From positions 6,842-70,841 of the forward strand of contig JAEZCE010000030.1 in NCBI GenBank assembly GCA_023429995.1: a DNA stretch of 64,000 nt, given 5' to 3'. Shown here one piece after another: positions 26,560 to 35,722 of the stretch (positions are counted from its first letter, which is position 1; every line of letters begins with the position of its first letter). The DNA comes from Bacillota bacterium (GTDB lineage: Bacteria > Bacillota > UBA4882 > UBA8346). The notes beneath the pieces are model-generated. The model was not told the DNA's origin. It worked only from the letters and a program-made list of their open reading frames with translations, and searched no databases. A program made the position numbers and the translations under genes.

Positions 26560-28491
26560 TCAGGATTGTTTATTTTGGGCGATTTTTTCCGCCAATTCAT
26601 TTAGATAAGCCCAGCGTTCCAATAATTGATTTAATTTTTGCTCAACTTGTTCCTGAATTCCCGTTAGTTCCTGCAATTGGAGATAATCGCTGCCGGCTTG
26701 TTCAATTTTTTGCTTAATATCAGCCAGTTCCTTTTCAACACCGGCAATTACCTGATCGATTTCATCAAATTCGCGTTGTTCTTTATAACTGAATCGAAGC
26801 GGTTTATCCTTCCCGGCCTCCCGCTCTTCGAAATGATTCTTCTCAGGTAAATTCACCAGGGATTTCACCCTATCCTCCGGTAACGGCAGATTCTGTTTTT
26901 CCAAATATTCTTGATATTCCGAAAAATTACCAACAAAATGCTCAACCCGGCCGTTTCCGGTAAATATTAATAACTTCTTGGCGATTCGGTCCAAAAAGAA
27001 ACGGTCATGGGAAACAGCAATGACCACTCCTGTAAAATCTTCCAAAAAATCCTCCAAAATGCTTAAAGTTTGAATGTCAAGGTCATTGGTAGGTTCATCC
27101 AAAAGCAAAACATTGGGATTGGCCATTAAAATCCGTAATAAAAAAAGCCGGCGTTTTTCGCCTCCGGAAAGCTTATGAATGGGAGCCCATTGAAGCGCGG
27201 GGGGAAACAAAAAACGTTCCAGTAATTGGGAAGCGCTAATCGATCCTCCATCATCCCTCTGTAAATGTTCGGCCTGATCTTTAATATAGTCAATAACTCT
27301 CTTCTCCTCCGGCAGTTTAGAGTGTTCCTGAGTGAAATGACCGATTTTGACTGTAGGACCCGTTTCTATTTGTCCTTCATCGGGCGCTATTTTTCCGGCA
27401 ATCAAATTCAGCAAAGTGGATTTGCCGATTCCGTTGGGTCCAATCATCCCGATTCGGTCATTCCGGGCAAATATATAGTCCAATCTTTCAATAATAAGAC
27501 GTTCGCCGTAACTTTTGCTCACTTGCTCGAGGGAAATGATTTTCTTACCCAGCCGGCTTGATCCTGCAATAATCTCCATCGAATGCTGTTCGGTATCGCC
27601 CATTTGTTCCTGTAATTCTTCAAAACGCTCAATCCGGGCTTGCTGTTTGGTACTGCGAGCCTTTGCGCCTCTCTTAATCCAAGCCAGTTCCCGTTTAAAC
27701 AGATTCTTTCGCTTCGCCGTCAAAGTCTTTTCCAGTTCTTCCCGTTCGGCTTTTTTTTCTAAAAATAAACTGTAATTGCCGGAATAAGCGTAAAGATTTC
27801 CTTCGCTCAATTCAAAAATTCTTTCTGCCACCCGATCCAAAAAATAACGATCATGAGTGACCATCAACAGGGCGCCTTTGCGCTCCTTCAAATATAGTTC
27901 AAGCCAACTTATGGTTTGATCGTCAATATGATTGGTCGGCTCATCAAGAATTAATAAATCTGAAGGATTGATTAAGGCGGCGGCCAAGGCAACACGCTTG
28001 CGCTGACCTCCGGAAAGCGCCTGGATCTGGGCGTCAAAATTAGTGATCCCCAACCGGGTCAAAATGGTCTTGGCATCACTTTCGACCTGCCAGGCATTGA
28101 CCGCATCCATCTCCTCGCCTAACTTAATTAATCTGTTTTGTAAGGATTGATCCGTGGGATTATGTTCGGCGCGGATTAATGTTTCTTCATATTCCCGAAC
28201 GACTTTGATCACTGGGGAATTACCTTGCAGTACTTCTTCCAGCACACTGTGTTGTTCATTAAATTCAGGATTTTGAGGTAAATATCCAATTCTGGCATTA
28301 CTCGAATAACTAATTCGCCCATTATCGGGCTTTTCCCATCCGACCAATAATTTGAGCAACGTCGACTTGCCCGTCCCGTTGATGCCGATGAGGCCGATTT
28401 TTTCTCCCTGATTAATGCCGAAGGTTAAATTTTGAAATAGTTCTTTGGCGCCGTAATTTTTGGAAAGCTGTTCTACGGATAAAATGTTCAT
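26560..28491 (-). CDS. ABC-F family ATPase (Uup-like)
   Basis: 643 aa from ATG 28491 (GAGGAT about 6 nt upstream; product begins MNILSVEQLSKNYGAKELFQ). Two ABC domains without TM segments: Walker A GINGTGKS and GPNGIGKS, signatures LSGGQRKR and LSGGEKRR, Walker B LILDEPTNHID and LLLDEPTNDLD. A charged linker and a C-terminal coiled coil (about 560-640) follow, as in Uup-type proteins. ABC-F proteins act on the ribosome, resolving stalled complexes or giving drug resistance; which applies here cannot be told. The frame is open 129 codons further upstream, but that part overlaps the divergent glucosaminidase gene and is not ABC-F-like. Confidence 0.93.
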   Translation of the reverse strand: MNILSVEQLSKNYGAKELFQNLTFGINQGEKIGLIGINGTGKSTLLKLLVGWEKPDNGRISYSSNARIGYLPQNPEFNEQHSVLEEVLQGNSPVIKVVREYEETLIRAEHNPTDQSLQNRLIKLGEEMDAVNAWQVESDAKTILTRLGITNFDAQIQALSGGQRKRVALAAALINPSDLLILDEPTNHIDDQTISWLELYLKERKGALLMVTHDRYFLDRVAERIFELSEGNLYAYSGNYSLFLEKKAEREELEKTLTAKRKNLFKRELAWIKRGAKARSTKQQARIERFEELQEQMGDTEQHSMEIIAGSSRLGKKIISLEQVSKSYGERLIIERLDYIFARNDRIGMIGPNGIGKSTLLNLIAGKIAPDEGQIETGPTVKIGHFTQEHSKLPEEKRVIDYIKDQAEHLQRDDGGSISASQLLERFLFPPALQWAPIHKLSGGEKRRLFLLRILMANPNVLLLDEPTNDLDIQTLSILEDFLEDFTGVVIAVSHDRFFLDRIAKKLLIFTGNGRVEHFVGNFSEYQEYLEKQNLPLPEDRVKSLVNLPEKNHFEEREAGKDKPLRFSYKEQREFDEIDQVIAGVEKELADIKQKIEQAGSDYLQLQELTGIQEQVEQKLNQLLERWAYLNELAEKIAQNKQS

Positions 28492-28684
28492 ATTTTGATC
28501 CTCAATTTTGGTTGACTTAATATTAAAGACTATACCATTCCCGGAAGCATGAATCAATATGGCGATTATAATTTCAAAAGGCACCCCCAAAATCATCACT
28601 TCCCCTTTGGTTACTTCGTGGAGGGTGATGCATATCTTAGAATATTCATAACCATTGCCCACCTTAATAATAGAGGCGTTTGAG

Positions 28685-29170
28685 ATGACAAAATTCGAAT
28701 TTATCAATAACATGAATATCGCATGTTCCAAGGCCCGGTTAAAAAACGCCCGTTTCAACCAGTCAGTTGTTTTTGCCCAGGCTGCGCTGGAATCCAATTG
28801 GGGAAATTCAGAATTAGCCCAAAAAGCGAGTAACTTATTTTCCACCAAAGCCGGGGAAACATGGCGGGGCGATACCATTCAACTGATGGGTCCGGAATGG
28901 AATTACCGTAGGGGGTGGTACCAAAGACTGGATAAGTGGCGTAAGTACCGGAATTGGACGGACTGCATCATCGACTATGCAAAAATTATCGCTGAAGTTT
29001 CTTGGTTCCAAGATGCGCTGCAATATTTAGATCAACCGGAGCAGTTTTTAAAAGCTTTGTTACCCGACCAAAACCACCCGGGTTGGGCTTCCGATCCGAA
29101 TTATTTTCAAAAAGTATATCAAGTCGCGCTTGAATTGGAGAACTACGGAGGGCCGAAGTGGAATCAATAA
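28685..29170 (+). CDS. Glucosaminidase-domain protein (GH73-like) without signal peptide
   Basis: 161 aa from ATG 28685 with GAGGCG upstream. It resembles the Mannosyl-glycoprotein endo-beta-N-acetylglucosaminidase domain: SVVFAQAALESNWGNSELAQKASNLFSTKAGE carries the catalytic Glu in ALESNWG, and WRKYRNWTDCIIDYAKII follows. The domain cleaves the peptidoglycan glycan chain. There is no signal peptide, TM helix or cell-wall-binding repeat, so release would need lysis, a holin or a non-classical path; a spore or prophage-derived role is possible. It lies divergent to the ABC-F gene. Confidence 0.82.
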   Translation: MTKFEFINNMNIACSKARLKNARFNQSVVFAQAALESNWGNSELAQKASNLFSTKAGETWRGDTIQLMGPEWNYRRGWYQRLDKWRKYRNWTDCIIDYAKIIAEVSWFQDALQYLDQPEQFLKALLPDQNHPGWASDPNYFQKVYQVALELENYGGPKWNQ

Positions 29171-29189
29171 ATTTGATTATAAAAAAATG

Positions 29190-29250
29190 ACTCAGGTAAG
29201 CCCTAAGCCATAATCCCCGCCGCGGGCTGAAGCCAACACGGCTGAGTTTT
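29190..29250 (+). terminator. Structured region after the glucosaminidase gene, possible terminator
   Basis: ACTCAG (29190-29195) pairs with CTGAGT (29242-29247) followed by TTT; inside, AGCCC (29199-29203) pairs with GGGCT (29224-29228). The T tract is short, so termination efficiency is uncertain. Confidence 0.4.
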
Positions 29251-29310
29251 AAAGGAAATTTTCTAAAGGGTCTGTTGCAAAATAAAATTTATTGGACAAC
29301 GGCTGTTCCT

Positions 29311-29760
29311 CTAAAATCGATGAAATTGAGACATATTTTCTGGTTCGGACGGACTCGAAATATCCCCTAAAGTCCGGGCCAACTCCACGTCATATTTAGC
29401 CTGTGTTGCCAAGTCTCCCAATGAAACCATACCCACCAACTGATTATTTTCTACGACCGGCAAACGCCTTACTTGACCTTGGGACATTAACGTAGCCGCC
29501 TGAGAAAGCCCGGTATCGGGAGATATTGTTTTAACACCGGCAGTCATAACATCACGGACCGGAGTTACTTTGGGATCTTTGTTATGGGCTACATTACGCA
29601 CTACAATGTCACGGTCGGTAACAATCCCGATGATATTTTGTCCTTCACATACCGGCATTGCTCCAATATCATGTTTCTGCATAAGTTGGGCAGTTTCAAC
29701 AACAGTAGTGTCGGGGCTGACAAAGGCGACGGTATCCGTCATAATATCTTTAATTTTCAA
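29311..29760 (-). CDS. Tandem CBS-domain protein
   Basis: 149 aa made almost wholly of a CBS pair (Bateman module): DIMTDTVAFVSPDTTVVETAQLM / IGIVTDRDIVVRNV and VRDVMTAGVKTISPDTGLSQAATLM / LVGMVSLGDLA. CBS pairs bind adenine nucleotides such as AMP, ATP or S-adenosylmethionine and usually regulate a partner. Stand-alone forms are common in Bacillota. Start TTG 29760 with GGAGA upstream. Divergent from the small coiled-coil gene at 29997; no partner enzyme is adjacent. Confidence 0.92.
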   Translation of the reverse strand: MKIKDIMTDTVAFVSPDTTVVETAQLMQKHDIGAMPVCEGQNIIGIVTDRDIVVRNVAHNKDPKVTPVRDVMTAGVKTISPDTGLSQAATLMSQGQVRRLPVVENNQLVGMVSLGDLATQAKYDVELARTLGDISSPSEPENMSQFHRF

Positions 29761-29868
29761 TTGCGGAATCTCCTTTCAATTTTTTAATATAATGCCCCAG
29801 AATCATATGATCCATTCTTTTTTTATATACCTCGTAAATACAGAGATATTTTAAAAAATAAATTGCTC

Positions 29869-29897
29869 TTGGCGAAACGGAGGATTCAGTTTATACT
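29869..29897 (+). promoter_or_regulatory. Probable sigma-A promoter
   Basis: TTGGCG (29869-29874), a 17-nt spacer and TATACT (29892-29897), 100 bp before the small coiled-coil gene. Confidence 0.55.
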
Positions 29898-29996
29898 ATT
29901 AGGTAAAGAAAGAAAATAATAAGCAATTGAACAGATTTTTCCATGAGATTTTGTTGTTTACTAAAAATGGATCAAACTCAAAGGGAGGACTATTGA

Positions 29997-30212
29997 ATGA
30001 GCACAGTCGAGGAAATGAAAGTCATTCAAGCAATTAACCGATTGGAAGATGCCCGTAAGCTTTTAAATGAAGTGTGTCAGAAAGATAATCGTTTTAATGA
30101 AAAGTTTAACGATATGAACGGCAATCTGGAAAAATTCGAACAAGATTTACGGGAAATTCAAGAAAAGCTCAATGTGGAAAATTTAGGGGTTAAAAGCATG
30201 TCGATTCGTTAA
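29997..30212 (+). CDS. Small coiled-coil protein, 71 aa
   Basis: ATG 29997 with GGGAGGA 7 nt upstream and a promoter about 100 bp before. The product (MSTVEEMKVIQAINRLEDAR...) is a charged helix with heptad-like spacing of Leu, Phe and Met; no TM or signal. Function unknown. A hairpin at 30229-30262 follows, so it looks monocistronic. Confidence 0.7.
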   Translation: MSTVEEMKVIQAINRLEDARKLLNEVCQKDNRFNEKFNDMNGNLEKFEQDLREIQEKLNVENLGVKSMSIR

Positions 30213-30228
30213 TTTGAAGGGAGTTAGG

Positions 30229-30262
30229 CGTTTTATCGATACACCTATATTCCCTATAAAAC
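30229..30262 (+). terminator. Probable terminator of the coiled-coil gene
   Basis: CGTTTTAT (30229-30236) is complementary to ATAAAACG (30255-30262), followed by ATTTTC. AT-rich stem, so moderate confidence. Confidence 0.5.
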
Positions 30263-30269
30263 GATTTTC

Positions 30270-30322
30270 AAACAAAGCCGCAAAATTTGGAATTCCGCTT
30301 TTTCCATTTTTCTGCGGCCTTT
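30270..30322 (-). terminator. Probable terminator of the lipase-like gene
   Basis: GCCGCA (30277-30282) pairs with TGCGGC (30313-30318); the stem extends by A-T pairs with a one-base bulge. The minus-strand 3' side reads TTTGTTTG. It follows the minus-strand hydrolase that ends at 30381. Confidence 0.5.
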
Positions 30323-30380
30323 GCGTGAAATAGCCTGAAAATAGTATAAAACAGGAGTTTAAAAACGTTTTACTTCAAAG

Positions 30381-31700
30381 TTAATTTCCCGCTTCCCACA
30401 TTTTTCTTCCATTCATAACCCACTGAATACGTTTTTTCCTTTCAATAAACGGCACTTTCATTCTTTTCATCGCCAGCCAAAGATCACCGGGGCTCATTGT
30501 GCCCTGATAATAATAGCGGTCAAGTAAAAAGGTCAGGATCATCGGGGACCACATCATGCTGCCATGAGAGTAATCTTTACCGATACATAACGCATTTTTA
30601 AAAGGACCAACGGCGCTCACCGGGTCGACCCGCCCATCACCGGTTAAGGCGTATTCAGGCGGAGAATCTTTACCCGGAAGTAAACCAGGGCCAACCCCGT
30701 AACGGTCCGGAAGCGCCGGATGATAATTGCCCTGCAAATCATAACTGCCAAAACCCAAAGCATAAATTGAAATTGCATGAGGAACCGCTTCCTTTAATTT
30801 CGGCATGCTACCAAAACCATCGCTTAAATTGGCAGTTTCCGGGTCCATCCATTTCATCATGGGCAAATAACGGCTGATGAATTCAGCCGCGGTTTTTGGA
30901 TAAAGCGCGCCCAATTTCACGGTATGGGTGCGGAAAAAAAACTTCTCTGCAACCTGCAAGCCAAATTCCTGCGCGTTTTCCATATCCCACCTTCCGTTGT
31001 AAGTAACCCGTTGGCCCCGGCACTGCATTCCAATCTCATAAATTCCATACTGAGGGCCGCCAATGGAGACTAAGGAAGTAAAACGCCCGGGATGACATGA
31101 CACAGTGTACCGTCCGACAATTCCTCCTAAACTATGGCCTATCCAGTGAAGTTCCGCGCCAGGCCAATTCCGGTCGATAAACTCCATCAAAGGCTCAACA
31201 TAATCCCGCTCGACTTGAGGCAAATCCAGGCGCCAATCATACTTTAAATAAATCACATTGATATCCGCCAGTGGTTGTCGATTCCCTTTAGCGAATTGTT
31301 CCTGGAGAACCTGCCAATTATCAAAAATTTTGATACGTTCTCTCCGGTTGCGATGATTGATCCGTTTGGCCCAATAAGCCATTTCATGTTCCAATTGGTA
31401 ATAAGAACAAAAAAAGTACTTAGAAACGGATGGCCCTTCACCGGTTGCCAGCATGGCTTGGGGAATCGGACGGTAATTGGGACCGGTTAAAAACGAAACA
31501 TCTTGTCTTTTCCGTATATGGGGGTAAGGAGACTGTTCAAGCCATGACGGATCCGTAGAGGGAAGGCGGTCTAAACTCCCCCAAAATCCATAGGTAAATA
31601 TCACAAACGTAGGCTTGGTTTCACCCCAAATTTGGGGTATTCCGATACAAAGTATAAAAAATAAAAGTACGAAGATTCTTAAAAGAAATTTGGGTTTCAT
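30381..31700 (-). CDS. Secreted lipase-like alpha/beta hydrolase
   Basis: 439 aa. A signal peptide (LLRIFVLLFFILCIGIPQIWGE, split by charge at its start) is followed by a mature alpha/beta hydrolase. The nucleophile elbow is WIGHSLGGIVGRY; likely acid and base residues are the Asp in GDGRVDP and the His in DYSHGSMMWSP. The arrangement resembles lecithin-cholesterol acyltransferase/lipase-like esterases. It would act outside the membrane on lipids or esters; substrate unknown. Divergent from the amidase-domain gene with a 240-bp gap holding no other gene that I see. Confidence 0.85.
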   Translation of the reverse strand: MKPKFLLRIFVLLFFILCIGIPQIWGETKPTFVIFTYGFWGSLDRLPSTDPSWLEQSPYPHIRKRQDVSFLTGPNYRPIPQAMLATGEGPSVSKYFFCSYYQLEHEMAYWAKRINHRNRRERIKIFDNWQVLQEQFAKGNRQPLADINVIYLKYDWRLDLPQVERDYVEPLMEFIDRNWPGAELHWIGHSLGGIVGRYTVSCHPGRFTSLVSIGGPQYGIYEIGMQCRGQRVTYNGRWDMENAQEFGLQVAEKFFFRTHTVKLGALYPKTAAEFISRYLPMMKWMDPETANLSDGFGSMPKLKEAVPHAISIYALGFGSYDLQGNYHPALPDRYGVGPGLLPGKDSPPEYALTGDGRVDPVSAVGPFKNALCIGKDYSHGSMMWSPMILTFLLDRYYYQGTMSPGDLWLAMKRMKVPFIERKKRIQWVMNGRKMWEAGN

Positions 31701-31940
31701 AGAGGCTCCAAGTATTTAATAGTGATAAAACAAAACGGGGATTGCATTTCTTTGTCAAAAGTATGCGAACGCATGACCGTTTCCATTTGAATTAACCGAT
31801 GGCCTTTATCCGAAATCGGCCGGGCTTCCTATAATCTTTAGTCTTTTTTTTTAAATGCTCCTGCTTTTCAAGGCTGAAAATTGTTTCCATCGCACCAAAA
31901 TCAATTGAAAACAATATAATGTCAAAGGCGGTGAAAGTTC

Positions 31941-32444
31941 ATGAATTTGACAACCAAGCCCTATAACCGGGAAGCAGCGGTTAAGTACGCCACCACCTGG
32001 GCGCTACGAAAAAATCCGAGATTTTATGATTATACCAATCTCGGGGGCGATTGTACAAACTTCGCTTCCCAGGTTATTTTCAGCGGCGCCCCCATTATGA
32101 ATTATAATTCGGTCAATGGCTGGTATTATATAAACGCGAATCAAAAATCCCCATCATGGACGGGGGTTGATTTCCTGCATCAATTTTTGATTCAAAACCA
32201 AAATCGGGGCCCTTTTGCTCAGGAGGTTCAGTTAACCCAGATTCAACCGGGAGATATTATTCAAATTTGGTTTGGAAACAAACCGCACTTCAACCATTCC
32301 TTGGTAGTGACCCAAATAACACTGCCGATTACTCCCGAAAACATATCGGTATCCGTCCATACACCTGATTTTTTAAACCGCAAGCTTTCAACTTACCAAT
32401 GGGTTAGCGCGCGGTATATTCATATTTTAGGAGCCCGATTATGA
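31941..32444 (+). CDS. Amidase_6-like (putative amidase domain) protein, no signal peptide
   Basis: 167 aa. The N-terminal YNREAAVKYATTWAL and YTNLGGDCTNFASQVIFSGA are typical of the putative amidase domain PF12671, with the DCTNFASQ Cys as candidate nucleophile and a later His (NHSLVVTQI). Bacillota proteins with this domain are mostly secreted and may act on peptidoglycan or peptides; this one lacks a signal peptide. ATG 31941 has GGCGGTGA 6 nt upstream. Its 3' end overlaps the convergent ygiQ gene by 25 bp. Confidence 0.85.
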   Translation: MNLTTKPYNREAAVKYATTWALRKNPRFYDYTNLGGDCTNFASQVIFSGAPIMNYNSVNGWYYINANQKSPSWTGVDFLHQFLIQNQNRGPFAQEVQLTQIQPGDIIQIWFGNKPHFNHSLVVTQITLPITPENISVSVHTPDFLNRKLSTYQWVSARYIHILGARL

Positions 32445-34279
32445 TTTTTTCGGGCGTTCCGGCGCACTATTCCGGGACGAATCAGGCACCCCGGACCATA
32501 GCCGATTAAATCTTCCCGCCCCGCTTTCATTAAGGCCTCAAATACCAATTTATAATTCTGGGGACGCCGGTATTGAAGCAATGCGCGCTGCATCGCTTTT
32601 TCCTTTGGCGTCTTGGGGACATAAACAGTTTCCATATCGCGGGGATCCAATTCTGTATAATACATACATGTTGAAAGACTGCCGGGCGTCGGGTAAAAAT
32701 CCTGTACCTGTTCGGGAGTATAATGGTTGTCCCTTAAATACTCGGCTAATTCTATCGCCGCCCCCAAATCACTCCCGGGATGGCTGGAGATTAAATACGG
32801 GACCAAATATTGTTCTTTACCGAGTTTTTCATTGATTGCCTTAAATTTCTTGACAAATTGATCGTAAACCCGGCGACTGGGTTTGCCCATTTTTTGTAAT
32901 ACCCGGTCCACTACATGTTCAGGGGCAACTTTTAATTGTCCGCTGATATGATGTTCGCAAAGTTCCTCAAAAAAATGGTCATTTTTATCCAGCATCAAAT
33001 AATCGAAGCGAATCCCGGAACGGATAAATACCTTTTTGATTTCAGGAATCTCCCGAAGCTTTCTTAATAATTGCAGATATTCCCGGTGATCGACCTCTAA
33101 ATTTTTACACCCGTCATTTTCCATACATTGTTTATCTTTGCATACACCCTTTTCCTTTTGAATATGGCAGGAAGGATTACGGAAATTGGCAGTTGGTCCC
33201 CCCACATCGTGGATGTAGCCCTTAAAATTTTCAGCCCATACTAATTTTTTAGCCTCATTGACGATCGAAGATTGACTGCGTTTTTGAATCATCCGTCCTT
33301 GATGAAAAGTCAGGGCGCAAAAGGAACACCCCCCGAAACATCCCCGGTGGCTCGTAATACTGAATGCCACTTCTTGAATAGCGGGCACTCCCCCGGCAGA
33401 CTTGTAGATTGGATGGTAAGTGCGCTGATACGGCAAAGCATAAATCTGATCCATCTCCGCTTCCGACAGGGGAAAAGCCGGTGGATTTTGAACTAAGTAG
33501 CGGTCGCCATGGAGTTGTAAAAGTTTTTTGCCACGAATTGGATCCTGCTCCTGATATTGAATGCGAAAAGCCTCCGCATACTTTACCTTATCGGACCTGA
33601 CATCTTCAAAAGACGGGACAATCACCGTGTTAGGTTCAAGATTCGCCTGAGTATCCTTTGACAAAGACTTTAACACCGCAGTCCCCCGAATATCAGCGAT
33701 TTGGTTGATATCTTCGCCCCGGGTTAACCTGGCGGCTATTTCTAAAATGGGTTTTTCGCCCATTCCGTAAATTAAAATGTCGGCCTTGGAATCAACCAGA
33801 ATTGAACGTCTAACCGAATCATCCCAGTAATCATAATGGGCAAAACGTCGCAAACTGGCTTCGATTCCCCCGAGTATAACCGGAACATTTTTAAAGGCTT
33901 CTTTGGCGCGATTGGCATAAACAATGACCGCCCGGTCCGGCCGCAACCCGGCTCGGCCCCCCGGGGAATAAACGTCCTCACTTCTTGGCTTCTTACTGGC
34001 TGTATAGTGATTCACCATGGAATCAATGACCCCGGAGGAAATCAAAAAGGCTAATTTAGGCCGGCCCAATACCTTGAAACTTGAGCTATCTCTCCAGTCG
34101 GGCTGAGCGATAATACCGACGCGGTATCCTTCATGTTCCAACACCCGGCTGATAATCGCCACTCCAAAACTAGGATGATCGACATAGGCTTCGCCGCTGA
34201 TCAATACGAAATCCAGTTCGTTCCAGCCCCGCTCCGCCATGTCTTCTTTTGTAATAGGTAAAAAGTTAGAATTTCGCAT
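32420..34279 (-). CDS. YgiQ family radical SAM protein
   Basis: 619 aa, full length for the family. An N-terminal B12-binding-like region (ISGEAYVDHPSFGVAIISRVLE, VPVILGGIEASLRRFAHYDYWDDSVRRS) is followed by the radical SAM core with the CxxxCxxC motif CFGGCSFCALTFHQGR, then a Cys-rich insertion (CHIQKEKGVCKDKQCMENDGC). Its substrate has not been defined to my knowledge. The MFS gene 34284-35504 is 4 bp upstream on the same strand, so the two are co-transcribed. Confidence 0.94.
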   Translation of the reverse strand: MRNSNFLPITKEDMAERGWNELDFVLISGEAYVDHPSFGVAIISRVLEHEGYRVGIIAQPDWRDSSSFKVLGRPKLAFLISSGVIDSMVNHYTASKKPRSEDVYSPGGRAGLRPDRAVIVYANRAKEAFKNVPVILGGIEASLRRFAHYDYWDDSVRRSILVDSKADILIYGMGEKPILEIAARLTRGEDINQIADIRGTAVLKSLSKDTQANLEPNTVIVPSFEDVRSDKVKYAEAFRIQYQEQDPIRGKKLLQLHGDRYLVQNPPAFPLSEAEMDQIYALPYQRTYHPIYKSAGGVPAIQEVAFSITSHRGCFGGCSFCALTFHQGRMIQKRSQSSIVNEAKKLVWAENFKGYIHDVGGPTANFRNPSCHIQKEKGVCKDKQCMENDGCKNLEVDHREYLQLLRKLREIPEIKKVFIRSGIRFDYLMLDKNDHFFEELCEHHISGQLKVAPEHVVDRVLQKMGKPSRRVYDQFVKKFKAINEKLGKEQYLVPYLISSHPGSDLGAAIELAEYLRDNHYTPEQVQDFYPTPGSLSTCMYYTELDPRDMETVYVPKTPKEKAMQRALLQYRRPQNYKLVFEALMKAGREDLIGYGPGCLIRPGIVRRNARKNHNRAPKI

Positions 34280-34283
34280 AAGC

Positions 34284-35504
34284 TTATTTTGTCCCAGATA
34301 ATGTAATTTTTTTACGATCCAAGTTTACACAATTGTTCCTCACCAAAGGAAACAACTGCCAAACCGCAATCAAATTAAGTCCCAGCACCACAATAAAAAG
34401 ACCATTGTAACCTAAAAACTGGATAAATAGCGGCGCGATCAGCGGACCCAAAGTACCTCTAAGCCCCTGTAAATAAACGTTCACAGCCATGTAAGAATTA
34501 ATTTCTCCTTGACCGGCCATGCATAGTACGCAATTTAGGGTAACCAAATCGAGACCGGCATTGACGATTCCCTGGAGTAAACCAACGAATAATAAAGGCC
34601 ACTGGGTATTCACGAAACAATACATCAGGGGAACGCCGATATTCACCAAAAAAACACCCATCATCACTTTAAGGGGGGAATACCGATCGATTAAATAACC
34701 GCCCAAATAATAAAATATAAGCGAAGAACAATAGATGATCGCTGAAAAAGTCGAAATAAAACCATCGCTCACTTTCAAAGCGTCAACCTGAAAAAGGGGA
34801 TAAGCCGGTAAAGAGGTTGCCGTAGCTAATCCAAATAGGAATAGAGCCAAAATAAACCGGCGGTAATGATGATCCGATTTAAAAATGGTCCAAGCAGAAA
34901 TTTTTGGGCCTAAGGCGCGGGGTTGATCGGGAATCGCCGGCCGGATTCCCCTGAAAGTAACGGCAGAAGCGATTCCAAATAATGCCAGAAAAGGAAATAG
35001 AAAACCCACTCCCCACTTTGGCATCAGCATACCGGTTATAATGATAGAAACAACTTGAGCCAGCGCCGATCCCACCCGGACCCATCCCATTAATGTTCCC
35101 CGTATTTCAGCCGGATAAGCCTTGCGCATCGCATTACCATAGACTGTCGCGCTGATGGAGCCAAAAAAATAATGGAGAGCAAAAAACGCCAGATACCAAT
35201 GGGCAGTAGCGCTAATTAGTAAAAGCAAGATCATGGCGCGGCTGGTCCCGTCGGCCAAGAAAACCATTTTGAATGGGTTCTCCTTGTCAAACATCTTCGC
35301 CCAAATTGGAGAAAGCATTAACCAAACGCTGGGTAAAGCCGCAAGCAGACCGACTTCAAATGTGGTAGCCCCGATACGTCTGGCCTGTATTAATATAAAA
35401 GCGTTTAAGCCGCCGTAAAACAGACCAAAAAAGATCGCCGCAGCCAAATCGCATTTAAAGTTGTGACGTACTTTGCGTGTTGTTTGAAAAAGTAATGAAA
35501 ACAA
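34284..35504 (-). CDS. Major facilitator superfamily transporter
   Basis: 406 aa, about 12 TM helices. Typical features are GLFYGGLNAFILIQARRIG in the first helix and RAMILLLLISATAHWYLAFFALHYFFGSISATVYGNAMRKAYPAEIRGTLMG-like loop 2-3 segments (quoted in parts: MRKAYPAEIRGTLMG). It precedes ygiQ by 4 bp. The start at 35504 lies before the first helix. Substrate unknown; export of a small molecule is likely but unproven. Confidence 0.88.
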   Translation of the reverse strand: MFSLLFQTTRKVRHNFKCDLAAAIFFGLFYGGLNAFILIQARRIGATTFEVGLLAALPSVWLMLSPIWAKMFDKENPFKMVFLADGTSRAMILLLLISATAHWYLAFFALHYFFGSISATVYGNAMRKAYPAEIRGTLMGWVRVGSALAQVVSIIITGMLMPKWGVGFLFPFLALFGIASAVTFRGIRPAIPDQPRALGPKISAWTIFKSDHHYRRFILALFLFGLATATSLPAYPLFQVDALKVSDGFISTFSAIIYCSSLIFYYLGGYLIDRYSPLKVMMGVFLVNIGVPLMYCFVNTQWPLLFVGLLQGIVNAGLDLVTLNCVLCMAGQGEINSYMAVNVYLQGLRGTLGPLIAPLFIQFLGYNGLFIVVLGLNLIAVWQLFPLVRNNCVNLDRKKITLSGTK

Positions 35505-35628
35505 AGTACACCTCCAGCGTCATCTAAAATCATTTTACTGGCAAGTATTTATTCTGTCTATACATTTTTTGTAAAACCAATTCAAATTCCACAAAAAAGT
35601 GGGTTATCCGGTTTTTTACGATGCAATT

Positions 35629-35663
35629 AAAAAGGGGCTGGCGCAAATACTTTTCCACAGCCC
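35629..35663 (-). terminator. Intrinsic terminator of the second chemoreceptor
   Basis: GGGCTG (35635-35640) pairs with CAGCCC (35658-35663); the minus-strand 3' side ends CTTTTT (A tract 35629-35633). It lies 60 bp past the stop at 35723. Confidence 0.8.
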
Positions 35664-35722
35664 ACTCATAATTGTTGCATCATCCTTATGGAATTCAATC
35701 AGTTTGATATTATGAAACGCGA

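Noticed and set aside
28492..28878. N-terminal 129-codon extension of the ABC-F gene
   Set aside because: It lies antisense to the glucosaminidase gene, is not ABC-F-like, and the ATG at 28491 has a ribosome-binding site and the family start.
29268..29283. GGGTCTGTTGCAAAAT, which looks like an insertion-sequence terminus
   Set aside because: Only one end, no transposase and no partner inverted repeat; the match is to common IS-like ends recalled from memory.
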